A DNA stretch of 64,000 nt from Pseudisothecium myosuroides (taxonomy: Eukaryota; Streptophyta; Bryopsida; Hypnales; Lembophyllaceae): NCBI GenBank assembly GCA_951799445.1, contig OX637288.1:45957288-46021287 (forward strand), written 5' to 3'. Under the pieces are notes generated by a model. The model worked only from the letters and a program-made list of their open reading frames with translations. It made no database searches and had not been told where the DNA came from. This document shows positions 45,221 through 56,312 of the stretch, piece by piece. Each line of letters begins with the position of its first letter. Within the stretch, counting starts at the first letter, position 1. A program made the position numbers and the translations under genes.

Positions 45221-45510
45221 TTAAATACTCCGTACATGATTTTAGGCCGGGGTGAACTGACCCCCTCACTTGGCCCTGCGGCCCGACCCTGTTTTCTGCA
45301 CAAATTTTTTTTTGGAAATTTTGAATTCGTATTTGGGATCAGAGACCCCTAATTAGTTCAATTAAATCAATAATATTCCCTAGATTGGCCCTAAATAGGG
45401 GGCTTTTTTTTACATGCACCCCTGGTAAGGCCGAGCGAGGGGGTCAATCCACCCCGATCTGATTTTAGAACTTAACGTGGTTAATATCTGTTTAAAAAAG
45501 TCAACTTGTT

Positions 45511-45623
45511 TAAAAAAGAAGTTGAAAACTTTAAAAAATTCGCCGAGGACGAGGTTCTCTGGTTCTGTGTATTGTTTCCCCTTGCAATGAAAATTGTCCA
45601 TGTATTTCAAGAAGAAAAAAAAA
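45511..45623 (+). mobile_element. 5'-truncated LINE tail with target duplication
   Basis: A 113-bp insert ends in TTGCAATGAAAATTGTCC and a poly-A run. It is flanked by GTCAACTTGTT at 45500-45510 and 45624-45634, which extends into the A run. The element is too short to hold coding sequence. The tail resembles those at 49652-49737 and, inverted, 45789-45838. Confidence 0.6.
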
Positions 45624-45788
45624 GTCAACTTGTTGTGCACTACTCATTGTCATGCCAATCTCGGCAAACCATCATCCCACACTGACAATTTCGGTTGCTT
45701 GAGTTACTTGTTGAAGACAAACATCTGACACTATCCAAGATTAGCTCAAAACCCGTGCAACATATCTGACAAACTTATTGCCAACGTT

Positions 45789-45838
45789 TTTTTTTTTTTG
45801 ACACAAATGAAACGGAATTTCATTGCATAAAATAAGAG
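45789..45838 (-). mobile_element. 50-bp LINE 3' stub with perfect 16-bp target duplication
   Basis: Flanked by ACTTATTGCCAACGTT at 45773-45788 and again, exactly, at 45839-45854. The insert begins with a poly-T run followed by GACACAAATGAAACGG and AATTTCATTGCAT, which on the minus strand is GCAATGAAATTCCGTTT followed by poly-A. This is the signature of target-primed reverse transcription with extreme 5' truncation. Confidence 0.88.
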
Positions 45839-46877
45839 ACTTATTGCCAACGTTCATACTTCATATGCCCCATTTCAGCTAATCAAATCTTTTTCAATCA
45901 AGGGGCCTCTCTGTTTTAGGTATCTCTACGTACCTTAATGAGCTGATCCGTGATGCGCTGTGACATCAGCTGCAAGTTGCATCCGTCGGTAACAGAGTTG
46001 AATAAGAGTTTCGACTCTGAAATTCAACTTGCAGCTGAGTTTCAACTTTCAATTTCCAACTTTCAACCCGGCGTTTCAACTTGCAGCCAAGTATTGGTCC
46101 TGATGAACAGCCCATTATCTTAGAATCCTGCGTGCATACAGTATCTTTTGACAGCAGCGTAACAGTAAGAGATCTGGTTTATAATTGGTAGAGTCTTACC
46201 GCCGGTGAATTGAAACTCAAAGGTTCTCGATCTGGAAGCTTCTACTGAAGCACTGGAACATCCAAAGCAGGGATCACTCTTAACCCTTAAACGTGAGAGA
46301 ATCAAGCTTGTTAAGACTAGAGTATCAAACTAAAGCTCACCCAATGTATATATATTGTTTTCTTCCCGTCCTTTAGTTAGGATCATCCAATGAAGTACGT
46401 ATTACGTACAATATAATTCAACTCCCAATATCTCTGCAAGCGTTGAGGAGTAGATTAGAAGGAGAATTTTTGGAATTTTTGGTGATTGGAACATGAGGTA
46501 GCAATACTCATAGTAGTCAATTTCAGGGTTTTGAACATGATTATTAGTAATAGATATCTAGCAAATTAAAGGATCCTATTAGCAAGAGATAAATAATTCT
46601 TATGCACTTTCAAATGTATTATTTGGATACTCTGAGAATAAGTTGTCAAATTTTAAAGAGCCGACTACAAATGCATCTAATACCAATACTAGGGTCTGAT
46701 ATTTAGATGTAGTACATCCTTGTAATCACATCAATTCACTTCCACAGATTTCCAAGATTTTAGAAGTGATGGTTATAAATACGGTGATGGTTAATATAGG
46801 TGTTGCTACCTTATTCACTGCCTACCAAATAGTGAGAGTGTGTTTGGGTGTTCAATGCCATTGGTTCCTACTTAACT

Positions 46878-47440
46878 CCTAAAGGACCAAGTGCCATTCA
46901 ATGTACACAAGAAATCTCTAGTAGATTCTTATGAAGTCATTTTTGATCGGATGTTCATGAAATTTGGCCACAATTCATAAATATATGTACCCCCTTGATG
47001 AAAATCTAATTTTTTTTCCAATTGGGTGCTTGGCCATCAAAAGTTATGCTGCCCTAAACTTATTAGGCAACTCGGACAACTTTGGGCAGCATTTACAAGA
47101 TTCCTAAAATTTTGAAATTTGGCAGGTATATAATTTACATGATATAAGATGCAAATATCAAAAAGAATAACTATATGTAGTGTCAAAATCTCACACTAGA
47201 AGGAGTTAAAATATGTTGGCCTCGTCGGGCAAGGTTGGAAAAAAACATTTCCTCTTGACTTCGAACGTTATAATCTTTCAATCTGTGTCGTCAAAGTTTC
47301 TAAAAATTTTCCTACATGTTCCCATAGAAGTCTAATACAAATTTTTACGGTTGATTTTGAAAAAAAACAATTATTTTTTCATTTTTTTCTTGCTACCCTA
47401 AAAAGTAACAGTTTTTGACAATTTCTGCCCAAAATGTACC
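46878..47440 (+). mobile_element. TTAA-type element, left end clear
   Basis: Begins after TTAA (46874-46877) with CTCCTAAAGGACCAAGTG. The interior has the block CGAACGTTATAATCTTTCA (47262-47280), shared with other TTAA-type elements in the window. Its first 100 bp match the relic at 22880-23041 in reverse. I find no right TIR with TTAA. The sequence CCTCGGTCC near 47440 may be its remnant, so the right coordinate is approximate. Confidence 0.55.
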
Positions 47441-47517
47441 TCGGTCCAACCGCTTTTGGTCAACTACTTTTGGTCAACTAGTTGACATGCTACCTGCCTT
47501 GGTTTTTGCGGGAACTA

Positions 47518-47665
47518 TCTGAAACTCCTACATAAGCCGGGCAGTGGCTGTGGTCTTGTCGATGTCCAAAACTTGGTTTGATCAGGATCGGGATCTGAAA
47601 CGCCTACATAAGGCAGTGGCTGTGTTCTTGTCGATTTCCAACACCTTTCTTTTCAATTGATCAGG
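47518..47665 (+). repeat. Duplicated promoter-proximal segment
   Basis: Just upstream of the gene at 47728 the phrase TGAAACTCCTACATAAG, then GCAGTGGCTGTGG and CTTGTCGATGTCC, occurs twice in a row (from about 47520 and 47597), period about 77 bp. A weaker copy, GGGGCACTGGCTGTGGACTT, lies at 49507 before the decayed second copy of the gene. Confidence 0.65.
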
Positions 47666-47727
47666 ATTGGATCTAGGGATCAGTTTTCTTCCTTGTGTGG
47701 CTGCATATTTACAGTATAGTGTCAGCC

Positions 47728-49080
47728 ATGGCGGGTCTATTCTCCAGCTTCTCCACCATCTCCACTTCCAAGTCGTCGTCGTTACAGTCTGTGGGAAAGG
47801 TTGCAGATTTCAGTGCCCTCCTCTTGAAGTCGGAAAGCACTTACGGCAGTTGCAGAAGCCTGGCCAAAGCAGCGGTGGACTAGGCTACTGTCTGCAGGCT
47901 CAAAGCATTGCCCGAGGACGTCAAAGGTAAGAAGCACATGAACCTTCAGGGGATCTTGGATATGAAGAGTACAACGAGCTCCGTGAGGACGCCGGACTCG
48001 TCCTTCTCAAAATCAACTACTGCCAGCAATCTTTGTCCGGATTGCCTTCGCTGAAGAAGCTCAGTGAAGGTTCCAAAGCCATGTTGGAATCGGATCGGCA
48101 GCAGCTACAGGATATCAAAAATGTGAGTTGGGTCCAGAAGATCATTCCCAGGATCGGAGTCTTTTCCCTAGATGTTGCACATTTGTACATTGTACGTGAG
48201 TTAGTGTAAATGGATTTGCGGTTGCATAACAGTCCTCACCAGTTGAAGAGGGGTTTGTGTTAAATTGAAGAGAGCTCAAATGAGTAGGAGAGAATGTGCA
48301 TCTAAACAATGAGGTGGCCCAAGTTCCGTGACTCACAGAAAGGATAATTCCTTGCTTTGAGCTTATATTCTTGGGTCTTCTAGAGTGTTATCTATATCTA
48401 TGTATATATATGTATGCATGTGTACATGTATTTTCATAGGAAGGTTTTTTCACTTCCTCGTGTGTTCAAATGAGCATTTCTCACAGGGGATTTGGAACAT
48501 GTCCTTGACCCTTGAGCCGGAGAAAGTAAGACCACAAGGGATTCCCATGTGTATTCCGATATCGTGGTGATGCTCAAGCAAAATTTCTGATTGATGGATG
48601 CTCTTGCAGATGAGTTCTTTGATAAACCATGACTACCTCATTCTGGAGATCCAACCCAACTACACCCCACTTCCGACGATCTTTATCGAAGCGGAGAAAG
48701 TGTCAGGTCCCGAGCCGGGCATCCACATCAGAGCCATTCCAGCTCAAGAAATTTCACAAGTTCTACACCAAGGCGTCAAGCTGTTCACCATCGACTGCGA
48801 CTACAGCAAAATTGGGATGGACGATTTGGTGACCGCGCTGATGAAGGAGAAAGCCGATTACAGCTTACGAAACGCCAATTGCTGGGACTACGCGTTCGCC
48901 ACCACGAAGAATGTGCTGAAGCGGTGTGCGGAGGTTCCGGGGCTCAGTGCCGATAAGATAAACATGCTACTGACGGAGCACGACTCTGTCGGCAGCAATC
49001 TGGCAAGCCGCCATATCAGAAACACCGTGAAGAATCTGATAGACCGCGTTGGAAATTTGATATCATCGGCCATCCTGTAG
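47728..49080 (+). pseudogene. Unrecognised multi-exon gene with a nonsense codon
   Basis: Three exons are supported by frame and splice sites: 47728-48122 (donor GTGAGT), 48487-48525 (between CACAG and GTAAGA) and 48610-49080 (after TTGCAG), all in phase. The frame starts MAGLFSSFSTISTSK. It meets a TAG at 47881-47883 and then continues ATVCRLKALPEDVK. Between 47927 and 47949, a 23-base stretch beginning GTAAGA and ending TTCAG interrupts the frame; removing it gives DVKGDLGYEEYNELREDAG. Exon 3 has ANCWDYAFATTKNVLKRCA and ends LISSAIL. No domain is recognised; it looks like a soluble plant protein of roughly 270 residues. The nonsense codon makes this allele probably inactive, unless translation uses another start. 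Confidence 0.6.
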
Positions 49081-49651
49081 TCCAATTGAAACAGGGGTCC
49101 CAATTATTGTCTGATGTAGTTTGAATGTGTGCACGATATTTCAGAATGTTATTTTAGAGAAGGGTCATATAATTACGGGACTTATTCTCTTCAATTTAAT
49201 TAATCCTTACAGGTCCCAAACCATATGCAAACTACAATTTGATATATGAGCAGTTTGGCAATCACACTTTTTTATAATAAAGTTTTAATAGGTGTCTTTC
49301 ACGGATGAGATATATCCTACTCATGGCTAGCTTCTCAAGCGTACTTAAATTGCACTTTGTTATGTATTTAGACTGTTGCTGTGGATACGCAAATCATGCC
49401 TTCACGAGCAATGTCGAGGAGATTGAAGCATATTTTGAGCCCGCAAGCCGGTAGTTGTCCAATGGTTTTTCCATCAACTCCGAAACCCTGAACCCAAAGC
49501 GTACGTGGGGCACTGGCTGTGGACTTCAATTCGTTTGATCAGTACCGATTGTGGACTTCAATTCGTGTAAGTTGCAGAACTGTACGTGTGCGTGGCTTTG
49601 GATCATTTCCTTGACGCTGGGGGGGCGGGGGGGAGTGAGACTGTATGGGAT

Positions 49652-49737
49652 AGTTTGTCCCCAGGCCACCTGTGGCTGGGGTGTTGTACCTTTTTCTTTT
49701 GCAATGAAATTCCGGTTGATTTGTGTAAAAAAAAAAA
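49652..49737 (+). mobile_element. 5'-truncated LINE tail with imperfect target duplication
   Basis: An 86-bp insert with TTTTGCAATGAAATTCCGG, then TTGATTTGTGT and poly-A. The flanks are GACTGTATGGGAT (49639-49651) and GACTATGGGAT (49738-49748), a target duplication that differs by two bases. The tail is the same as in the stub at 45789-45838. Confidence 0.7.
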
Positions 49738-50017
49738 GACTATGGGATTTGCGTGTACGTGTTCCTGTCACCACACGAGGGTTCACACAGGGATTTGTAT
49801 GAATTGCCCTGTCTCACTTTCGCATCGCATGGGTCAATGACTTTCCTGCGTGTGTTGATCGAGACGAGCCGGAAGTACTTGTACGTCCTTCAGAAAATCT
49901 ATTACTGCAAGCAAACTTGACAGTTTTCGCTCTGCTGGATGCGCTCATGCTTGGTGAAAATACCAAGGCCATGTCGAAATCTGATAGCAATTTCAGGATA
50001 TCAAAAACTCCGCGATG

Positions 50018-50169
50018 GTCAATTTCATTAAAATGGCGATATTCCTTCACTTTGGCACTTTTACACTTCAGAACGCCCATTCTGAAATCTACAATATATG
50101 TGTTCTAGATGGTCAAAATGGCACACCGTCAAAATGGCACTTGGAATACCGCCATTTTAATGAAATTGC
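50018..50169. mobile_element. Hairpin insert, MITE-like
   Basis: The arms are GTCAATTTCATTAAAATGGC near 50018 and, at the right, a sequence whose complement is GGCAATTTCATTAAAATGGC, extending to about 27 bp with two mismatches. Spacer between the arms is about 100 bp and contains two GGTCAAAATGGCAC/CGTCAAAATGGCAC phrases. The homologous stretch in the gene at 48.1 kb goes straight from CAAAAA to TGTGAGTTGG, so the segment is an insertion. Target duplication is unclear. Confidence 0.6.
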
Positions 50170-50200
50170 CCTTTAAGGTGAGTTGGGTCTTGAATATCAA

Positions 50201-52150
50201 CCTGGAGGCAGATAGACCTTTTCTACGTTGCAAACCCGGTTGCAGATTTGTCCACTTTACTAGGCAAAGTACTTCTTGGAAATGTTTAGAGCGTTTGCAA
50301 TGCGCATGAAAACAGTGCTTGTAGCGACACTTTGCCAAGCAAAAAGTAGTTTGTAAGAAAAATTGCTCTCCAATGCAATTGTTATGGGTCTCGGCACTTC
50401 CACGGTCTCGGTACTTCCAGAGTCTTGGTATGCATCCCCCCGGTCCGGCAAATCTCCAAAATGTGAAGGGCCCGCAAGTTGGCTCCCAGTAGAAATAATC
50501 ATGATTGTCAACCCTTTTCCGCATTGTTAAGCGTGCCAATCAATTCAACCTTCCCTTGTTTCAATGAAAAGTTTTTTTTTAATGTAAGATTCTTCTCTTT
50601 CTTTCTTTCTTTTTATAATGCAAAAAGTCCATTTAACATTTGGATAGCGAGCTTTGCATTGGATCGATTTGTTCTAAAAAAAGTCGGGCCTCATGGAAAG
50701 TCCTTGTGTTTGCCGATACAAGGACTGTTTAGCGAGATCACACTACGGATGCTCTTACATAACATTCTTTAGAGGCCCATTGTTGCACCCAAGAATCTAA
50801 ATCTGTCATTATTCTGATTCTATAAAATGTTTATATAGAGTTTGTATGTTGGTTCACAATCTTGCCATTAACATTAGATGTAGGAGCCAATAGGAGTTGT
50901 ATGAGAAAATATGAAAGTAGAAGAATGCTTATTACAATTCAAGTTTCAAAAGTTGACCAATTAATCTTGGATCAGTCATGTTAGAATGCAATTCTAATAT
51001 TGATTCTAAGGTCATATTTGTGAAAAGTGAAAAAAATTTAGAGCATTAATAAAAATGTAATGTTCAAATGCTTAGAGTTCTAAATCTATTAAAAACAGAT
51101 GGATTTGAATTGAATCAGCTAGCCAAGTAGAGTTTTTAGTTGGGCAACTGAATACAATTATTGTTCAGTTGGGTAACTCAAAACTGTGCCAGGTCCTTGT
51201 CCTTATTGCAAGTTGTCTTATATCATAGAAAATAATTTTGCAGAATTTGGCCACTTTAACTAATATGACCATTTTTGAAAGTAAAGGGTTGAAGAATGTT
51301 GCATATGTAGATGAATTCTTTGGTAAAAGATGTCTAGTTGTCTACCTCATTCTCAAGAACCCTCAGTCGGAATGATCTATGGTAAGTACACCCATAATCA
51401 TCATTGATTAAAATGCAACACTTACATTTGGAAAAAAAGCAACACCAAAAGGTAGATATTCATTATACAAGATGTACACAATTAGAACATTAGAGCCTAT
51501 AAGAGCCTAGTGTTGATTTCGATACACCTATTGATAGTGCTTTGAAAATTCATAATTTATTCATATGATATCCTTTTCAATATCTTGAAATTGCTATCAA
51601 GTGCGGAAATCCCTTTTTACTTGCCAATAAGATATCAATGTCCCCTTATTAGGGACACCTTCATTTTGGGGGTGTAAGGACACTCTTTCTAATTTTTTGA
51701 GTTTCACATGGACCACTTTCATGTTTTTGGGTGTCCTATGACACCTAAAACCTAGATAACACCTATATAAGTGTCAAATTTATGCCCTTAGTTCAGGTGC
51801 CTGGTCTTAAAAATACGGAGTTACATAACAAAGAATTTGTGCACCTAGAGTGGGTCATTGAGAAGAATCCCTCTTCTGAAGCTTGAATCCTGACCCAACT
51901 CCACAAGCTCAGGTTGCATGTACGGAATAGTGGTAGCTTGACTTTCACAAAAATAAAGTACCTGATAAAACACTGTGTTTAAATTAATTTAAAACAACCC
52001 CATTGAATGGTGCTAAGAATTCTGTAAATTGAACTTTTGTTTTTGGTTCATAACATTATTAACATTCCCAGGGGGGTCCCTTTTGGCTCCCCAAATTTGA
52101 GGAGCCCCCAAGCGAATGGCATGCAAAAGTTTGACAATGCAGGACAGATG
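50201..52150. other. Spacer without recognised gene
   Basis: No gene or clear element. The minus-strand frame at 50129-50539 overlaps the decayed copy and has no recognisable domain. AT-rich sequence dominates from about 50800. Confidence 0.4.
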
Positions 52151-52152
52151 TA

Positions 52153-52422
52153 AGGTAGGTATCTCAAAACCGCCACTGAACTTAAAGCGCCATCTTCATT
52201 GTGTGTACATCTCCAAAATCAGTTATGTACCTCTGTGGAAGAAATGTTTTTAGAACCAAACTTTGTTCCTTCATAACTTTTGCATACAGTATCTAAATGT
52301 TGCATTCTTTGGTGCGTTGGAACCTCCTTTCCCTTGCCAATAAGAATATAGAAGAATTTGAACAGTCTAATAGTAGTAATTAGGCGCAGGAGCAATTTGT
52401 GATGGTTTAAGGATACCTACCT
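52153..52422. mobile_element. AGGTAGG-family MITE, short form, copy 1
   Basis: Termini AGGTAGGTATC and the complement AGGTAGGTATC, flanked by TA (52151-52152 and 52423-52424); 270 bp. Its interior matches 55666-55938: CTCCAAAATCAGT, TTTTGCATACAGTATC, TTCTTTGGTGCGTTGGAA and TCTAATAGTAGTAA. No coding frame. Confidence 0.82.
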
Positions 52423-52765
52423 TATCTCTGCACAACCAGTTGTCTCTGCAGGATTTAAACTGAAGTCTCCCCCCCCAGTATCTCGGGGGGATTATCCCTC
52501 CACCTGGGGGGAGGATGGCAAGCCAATTAAGCAATGTTATGTTGTGTGTGATGCTTGGCCCTTGATTTCTTTGGAATAAATCGTCCTTGTGATTCAAAAA
52601 AGGAACAAATATAAAAATGTAAAAATTGTATGAAATATTTTTGACATGACAAGTCAAAATGTTTCTTAAAATAGATGCCGAATTAGTTCTCATCCCGTAC
52701 TGACTGACGCTATCAAAAAATGCCATAGACTTTGCAAGAAACAACCGACTGAATAGGGGTATTAA

Positions 52766-53678
52766 CCCGTAAATGCTCAAGGCGTTCTCTGGCTCCAAAA
52801 CCACTGAAAACTGCCATTTTTGTTGCGATCACTCAAGAAACTAAAGAAAACATTTTATTTTTAAGAATGTAACGGTAGGATCTTGTACTATTCACTTGTC
52901 TCAGATCACGCGGTAAAAATTTCATGAAGTTTGATCATATGGATTGGAAGATATTAGCATTAAAAGTTGGAAAAAAAAATTGAGTGTTGGTCTACAATTT
53001 CAGATGACTTTGGTTGCCATTTGTGAATTTTTTTTGCACTATGGACCATAAATTAAAAAAAAATTATGTTGAACATTTGAGTTGAGAGTCAGAAAAAAAA
53101 AATTTAGGAAAAAAACACTTGATTTCATTCATTAAAAAATTGTGAAGTAGAAGTAGGTCCAAAATTGAACAAAACACTAAATTGTTAATAGCTCTAAGAT
53201 GGAATTGAAACACCGTAATCCAAACGGTGAGATTGTTTTTGCAAACAAACTTAACCATGTAAAAAAAAACTGAATTTTTTTGAAAATTGCATTCAAAAAT
53301 GAATTCTATGAGTTTTTTTTGAAGATGCTTAGATTGCCCAAAAAACAAGATTGTCCATAATTTTTTCATTATTAGTCCAAATAGAATGAATCAAAGCTTC
53401 AGATGTAGACAAAAACATGATCTTTTAGAAAAAAATTAGAAATTAAAAAAATTCAATTTTTCAAATTTTTTTGTTCTACCCGGCGATTAACTTTTTTGAC
53501 TTAGGATGGCATAACTTTTGCTCCCGGGCACCAATTGGAAAAAAAAATAATACTTTTAGAAAGCTAATATGATTTCCTATCTTCAAAAATTGTTTCAAAA
53601 AATAAGGTCAAAATTTGAGGTCACACGAGCCTGCCCAAAATCCCAAGCGTCCCCCGAGGGGACTTGGGCATTTAGGGA
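52766..53678. mobile_element. TTAA-flanked element, CCCCTAAAGG family, copy 3 (degenerate ends)
   Basis: TTAA at 52762-52765 and 53679-53682. The ends have drifted (CCCGTAAATGCTCAAGG, and the complement of TCCCTAAATGCCCAAGT). The interior follows copy 1 closely: GGCTCCAAAACCACTGAAAA, GGTAGGATCTTGTACT, GGATTGGAAGATATTAGC and CACACGAGCCTGCCC. It is closer to the copy at 17.3 kb than to that at 44.3 kb. Confidence 0.82.
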
Positions 53679-53682
53679 TTAA

Positions 53683-54844
53683 GGGGACCAAAAAATTAAA
53701 GGGACTTATTGTGGAAAATTATAAATGTTTGAAACATGATGTACACCCCCCAAACACTTCAATAACTATTGTTATACAACAAAGGAAGATATTTATATAG
53801 TGTGAAATGTTGATTAATTAGTATGGGTCCCTTAAAGCCCCTATTTAGTAAACAAGTGGCTAATCACAAGTACCTCTACCCTGGAAATTAAAATGTAAAA
53901 CTTTGGTATGTCTCTTTTCATATGATCTTCATACAATTCTCTATATTATCTTTACAGATTGATATTTTTTTAAATCTTATTTGACAATCTTTGAATGTTA
54001 TTATTTTCTATAACCACATGTCACAATTCTACCAAACGTAAGAAATTACTTCTTAGGAATGATGAATTCTATTATGTTACTATTGATTTTAAACAAATAT
54101 ATGTCTTATTTTTTTTTACTTGGTACCTTTTTGACTTTCATGGCCCTATTTCTATAACCTCGTGATTACAATTTGACCATATAAATCGAAGAAACACATT
54201 CTTTTGAATGATGGACCCCAACATGCCGCTATTACTTTTAACACATGTCTCATTGGACTTCATTACTTTGAACCACTTTGCACCAATGCTTCATATCTCT
54301 ATGCATTGAAACAATAAATGCGTGCACATTGTAGTGATGAATATCATTTGGATTGCATTTCCGGGACCAAGGTTGGCTTTGTATCCCCTTTACAACAATG
54401 GGAGGCAATCCATTCCTACTCACCCCACCCCACCCCACCCCACCCACCCCATTTTGGCTATGTAGGTTGTTCACTTTCCGTGAAGGAAGAGATGAACAAT
54501 GATTAATTATGGCACAATTCCTGAGGTAGTTGTGGTGCATTATCATTGGCTAAAAGACTCTCAATATTGCAACCAGCCCTTGGTCAGAAATAGGAAGGTC
54601 TATATGAAAGGTACGGGTTGAATATAATCTTCAACTAAAAAATTCATAGTAATTATGTTTTACGGAAAAAAAAATCTGAAAAATTATGGAACCCTTTTGC
54701 AGTCTATTTCTGCACATAGGAAAATTTCCCCACTTAAAAAACCTCGCCTTGCAGACAGTCAAATTCGCTAAAGTGGTCAGAAATGGGTTGCGTCCTATAT
54801 GTCGCATTTTGTCAGTGGCATAGGATTTGTTTGCAATATGTATC
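53683..54844. other. Spacer with a short CCCCA-rich repeat
   Basis: No gene. A run of CACCCCACCCC-type repeats lies at about 54420-54450. Otherwise the sequence is AT-rich without recognised structure. Confidence 0.45.
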
Positions 54845-54846
54845 TA

Positions 54847-55257
54847 AGGTAGGAGGCTCAGAAATGGAGCATCTAAGGGCTGGTCTGCCTTTTTCATGTA
54901 TTCCTTGGACAGGAATATTTTTAGCTCATTTTTCAGACATAGAAAAATTGATGAGGAATCTAATCCAAGTGGTTTCGTATTTTTCCAAGCATTTTTGAAT
55001 TACTTATGAATTTTCAAACGAGTTGGGTCATAGGTCCCTATTTGTGACCCTAGATCTTTCATAAACTTGGTTCACTTGCAATTCTAAATAAAAATGGGGA
55101 AAGCAAAGAGAATGATTGGCTCTTGCAATTAATAAGTCTTTTTTTCTTGATTCATTCAATGACTATACTAGTCAATTTCAGAATCAACTCATGTCCATTT
55201 CACAGCCATTTATAGGGTCCATTCTTAATGCCCATTCTGTTTTACAGCCTCCTACCT
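54847..55257 (+). mobile_element. AGGTAGG-family element, long form, copy 1
   Basis: Termini AGGTAGGAGGCT and the complement AGGTAGGAGGCT, perfect for 12 bp, flanked by TA (54845-54846 and 55258-55259); 411 bp. The interior is the reverse complement of most of 59124-59517: GGAGCATCTAAGGGC, GTCATAGGTCCCTATTTGTG and GACTATACTAGTCAATTTC. An open frame at 55116-55334 overlaps it but is not conserved in the other copy. Confidence 0.85.
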
Positions 55258-55665
55258 TAGTGCCGATCCTTCTATCAGCTTGGGCTGTGAATCGAAGTGA
55301 TTCAAAGTGGCAAGGCGAGCCAGAATATATTTGAGGTCACTGGAGCTGCAAATCGGCCTGGTACAAATGTAGTTCATTTCATTTCATTTTTTTTGCTAAA
55401 CGTTCAGCATAATTTCCCAATTAATTTCCCATCAATTTTTTGAATTATTTTTTGGCGAAGCTGCCTCACACCTACAATATTCTTATCCAATAAAATGATG
55501 AGGATAGAAAATGTTAAAAATTGAGTGTGAGGTTAGAAACTGGAATGAAGGGAGTGGTCGTGGCTTATATTGCAGCTCTATTTGATTGATTGCCTACCAC
55601 TTTGTAGATTAGAAGGCTTCATTGATGTTTTCATATCAAATTGGTGTGTGCTTCAATGTAGACTA

Positions 55666-55938
55666 AGGTAGGTACACCCAAAAGGGCACCATTCCTAAAA
55701 GCGCCATCTACAATCAGTGTACATTTCCAAAATCAGTGATGTACGCAGACTGTAGATGGCGCTTTTAGAAACGAACTTTGACCTTTAACAACTTTTGCAT
55801 ACTGTATCCAAATGCTACATTCTTTGGTGCGTTGGAATGTGCTTTCACTTGCCAACAAGATTGTATGAAAATCTGAACAGCCTAATAGCAGTAACTAGGT
55901 ACAATATGAATAAGTGGCGCTTTTGGGTGTACCCACCT
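55666..55938. mobile_element. AGGTAGG-family MITE, short form, copy 2
   Basis: Termini AGGTAGGTACACCCAAAAG and the complement of AGGTGGGTACACCCAAAAG, flanked by TA (55664-55665 and 55939-55940); 273 bp. It contains a further internal inverted pair (AAAAGCGCCATCTACA near 55697 and its complement near 55751), so it can fold strongly. Confidence 0.85.
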
Positions 55939-56278
55939 TATATACTTGCGGTGATCTGTATGAACGTGTGAACTTCCTTTGACATTGAATCTAATTGACA
56001 GAGGTGGGTTAATCCTGAAAGGTTGGGCCACATATTTGAATTTCAGAATCTGAAAACTTTGTAAGCTCCTATTTTGCAACTATAGTAAACTTGCCAAAAT
56101 TCATTTCCTTCTCTACATAAATGTAGAGACTTGCATGTTTTAAAATTTGTCATGATTATTAAATGTCATGTTAAGATTCACCTTCAAAAAACAAAATGTA
56201 AAAAGATTTCTTCCTACAAATTTTATTGCAATTTGAAGGTGATGAAGCTCAAATCTAGTTAAAAGTTCATTGCAACCA

Positions 56279-56312
56279 ATCACCGCACAATGTGTGATCA
56301 TTGTGCGGTGAT
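56279..56312. repeat. Perfect 14-bp hairpin with neighbouring direct repeats
   Basis: The arms are ATCACCGCACAATG and CATTGTGCGGTGAT, with loop TGTGAT. Downstream, TTGTGCGGTTAGTATTTGG and TTGTACGATTAGTGTTTGG, then TTGTGCGGTGAAT, recur about every 40 bp to 56425, reusing the arm sequence. It could be a small fold-back element. Confidence 0.6.

Larger units (their letters stand above)
49470..50200 (+). pseudogene. Decayed tandem copy of the 47.7-kb gene
   Basis: From about 49860 the DNA runs parallel to 47990-48135: GCCGGAAGTACTTGTACGTC against GCCGGACTCGTCC, then ATCTATTACTGCAAGCAA against ATCAACTACTGCCAGCAA, CAAGGCCATGTCGAAATCTG against CAAAGCCATGTTGGAATCGG, CAGGATATCAAAAA in both, and GTGAGTTGGGTC (the donor) in both. 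The reading frame is lost. A LINE tail (49652-49737) and a hairpin insert (50018-50169) interrupt it. I see no copies of exons 2 and 3 downstream. Confidence 0.65.

Noticed and set aside
55116..55334. Open frame overlapping the AGGTAGG element
   Set aside because: The inverted sister copy at 59124-59517 does not keep the frame.
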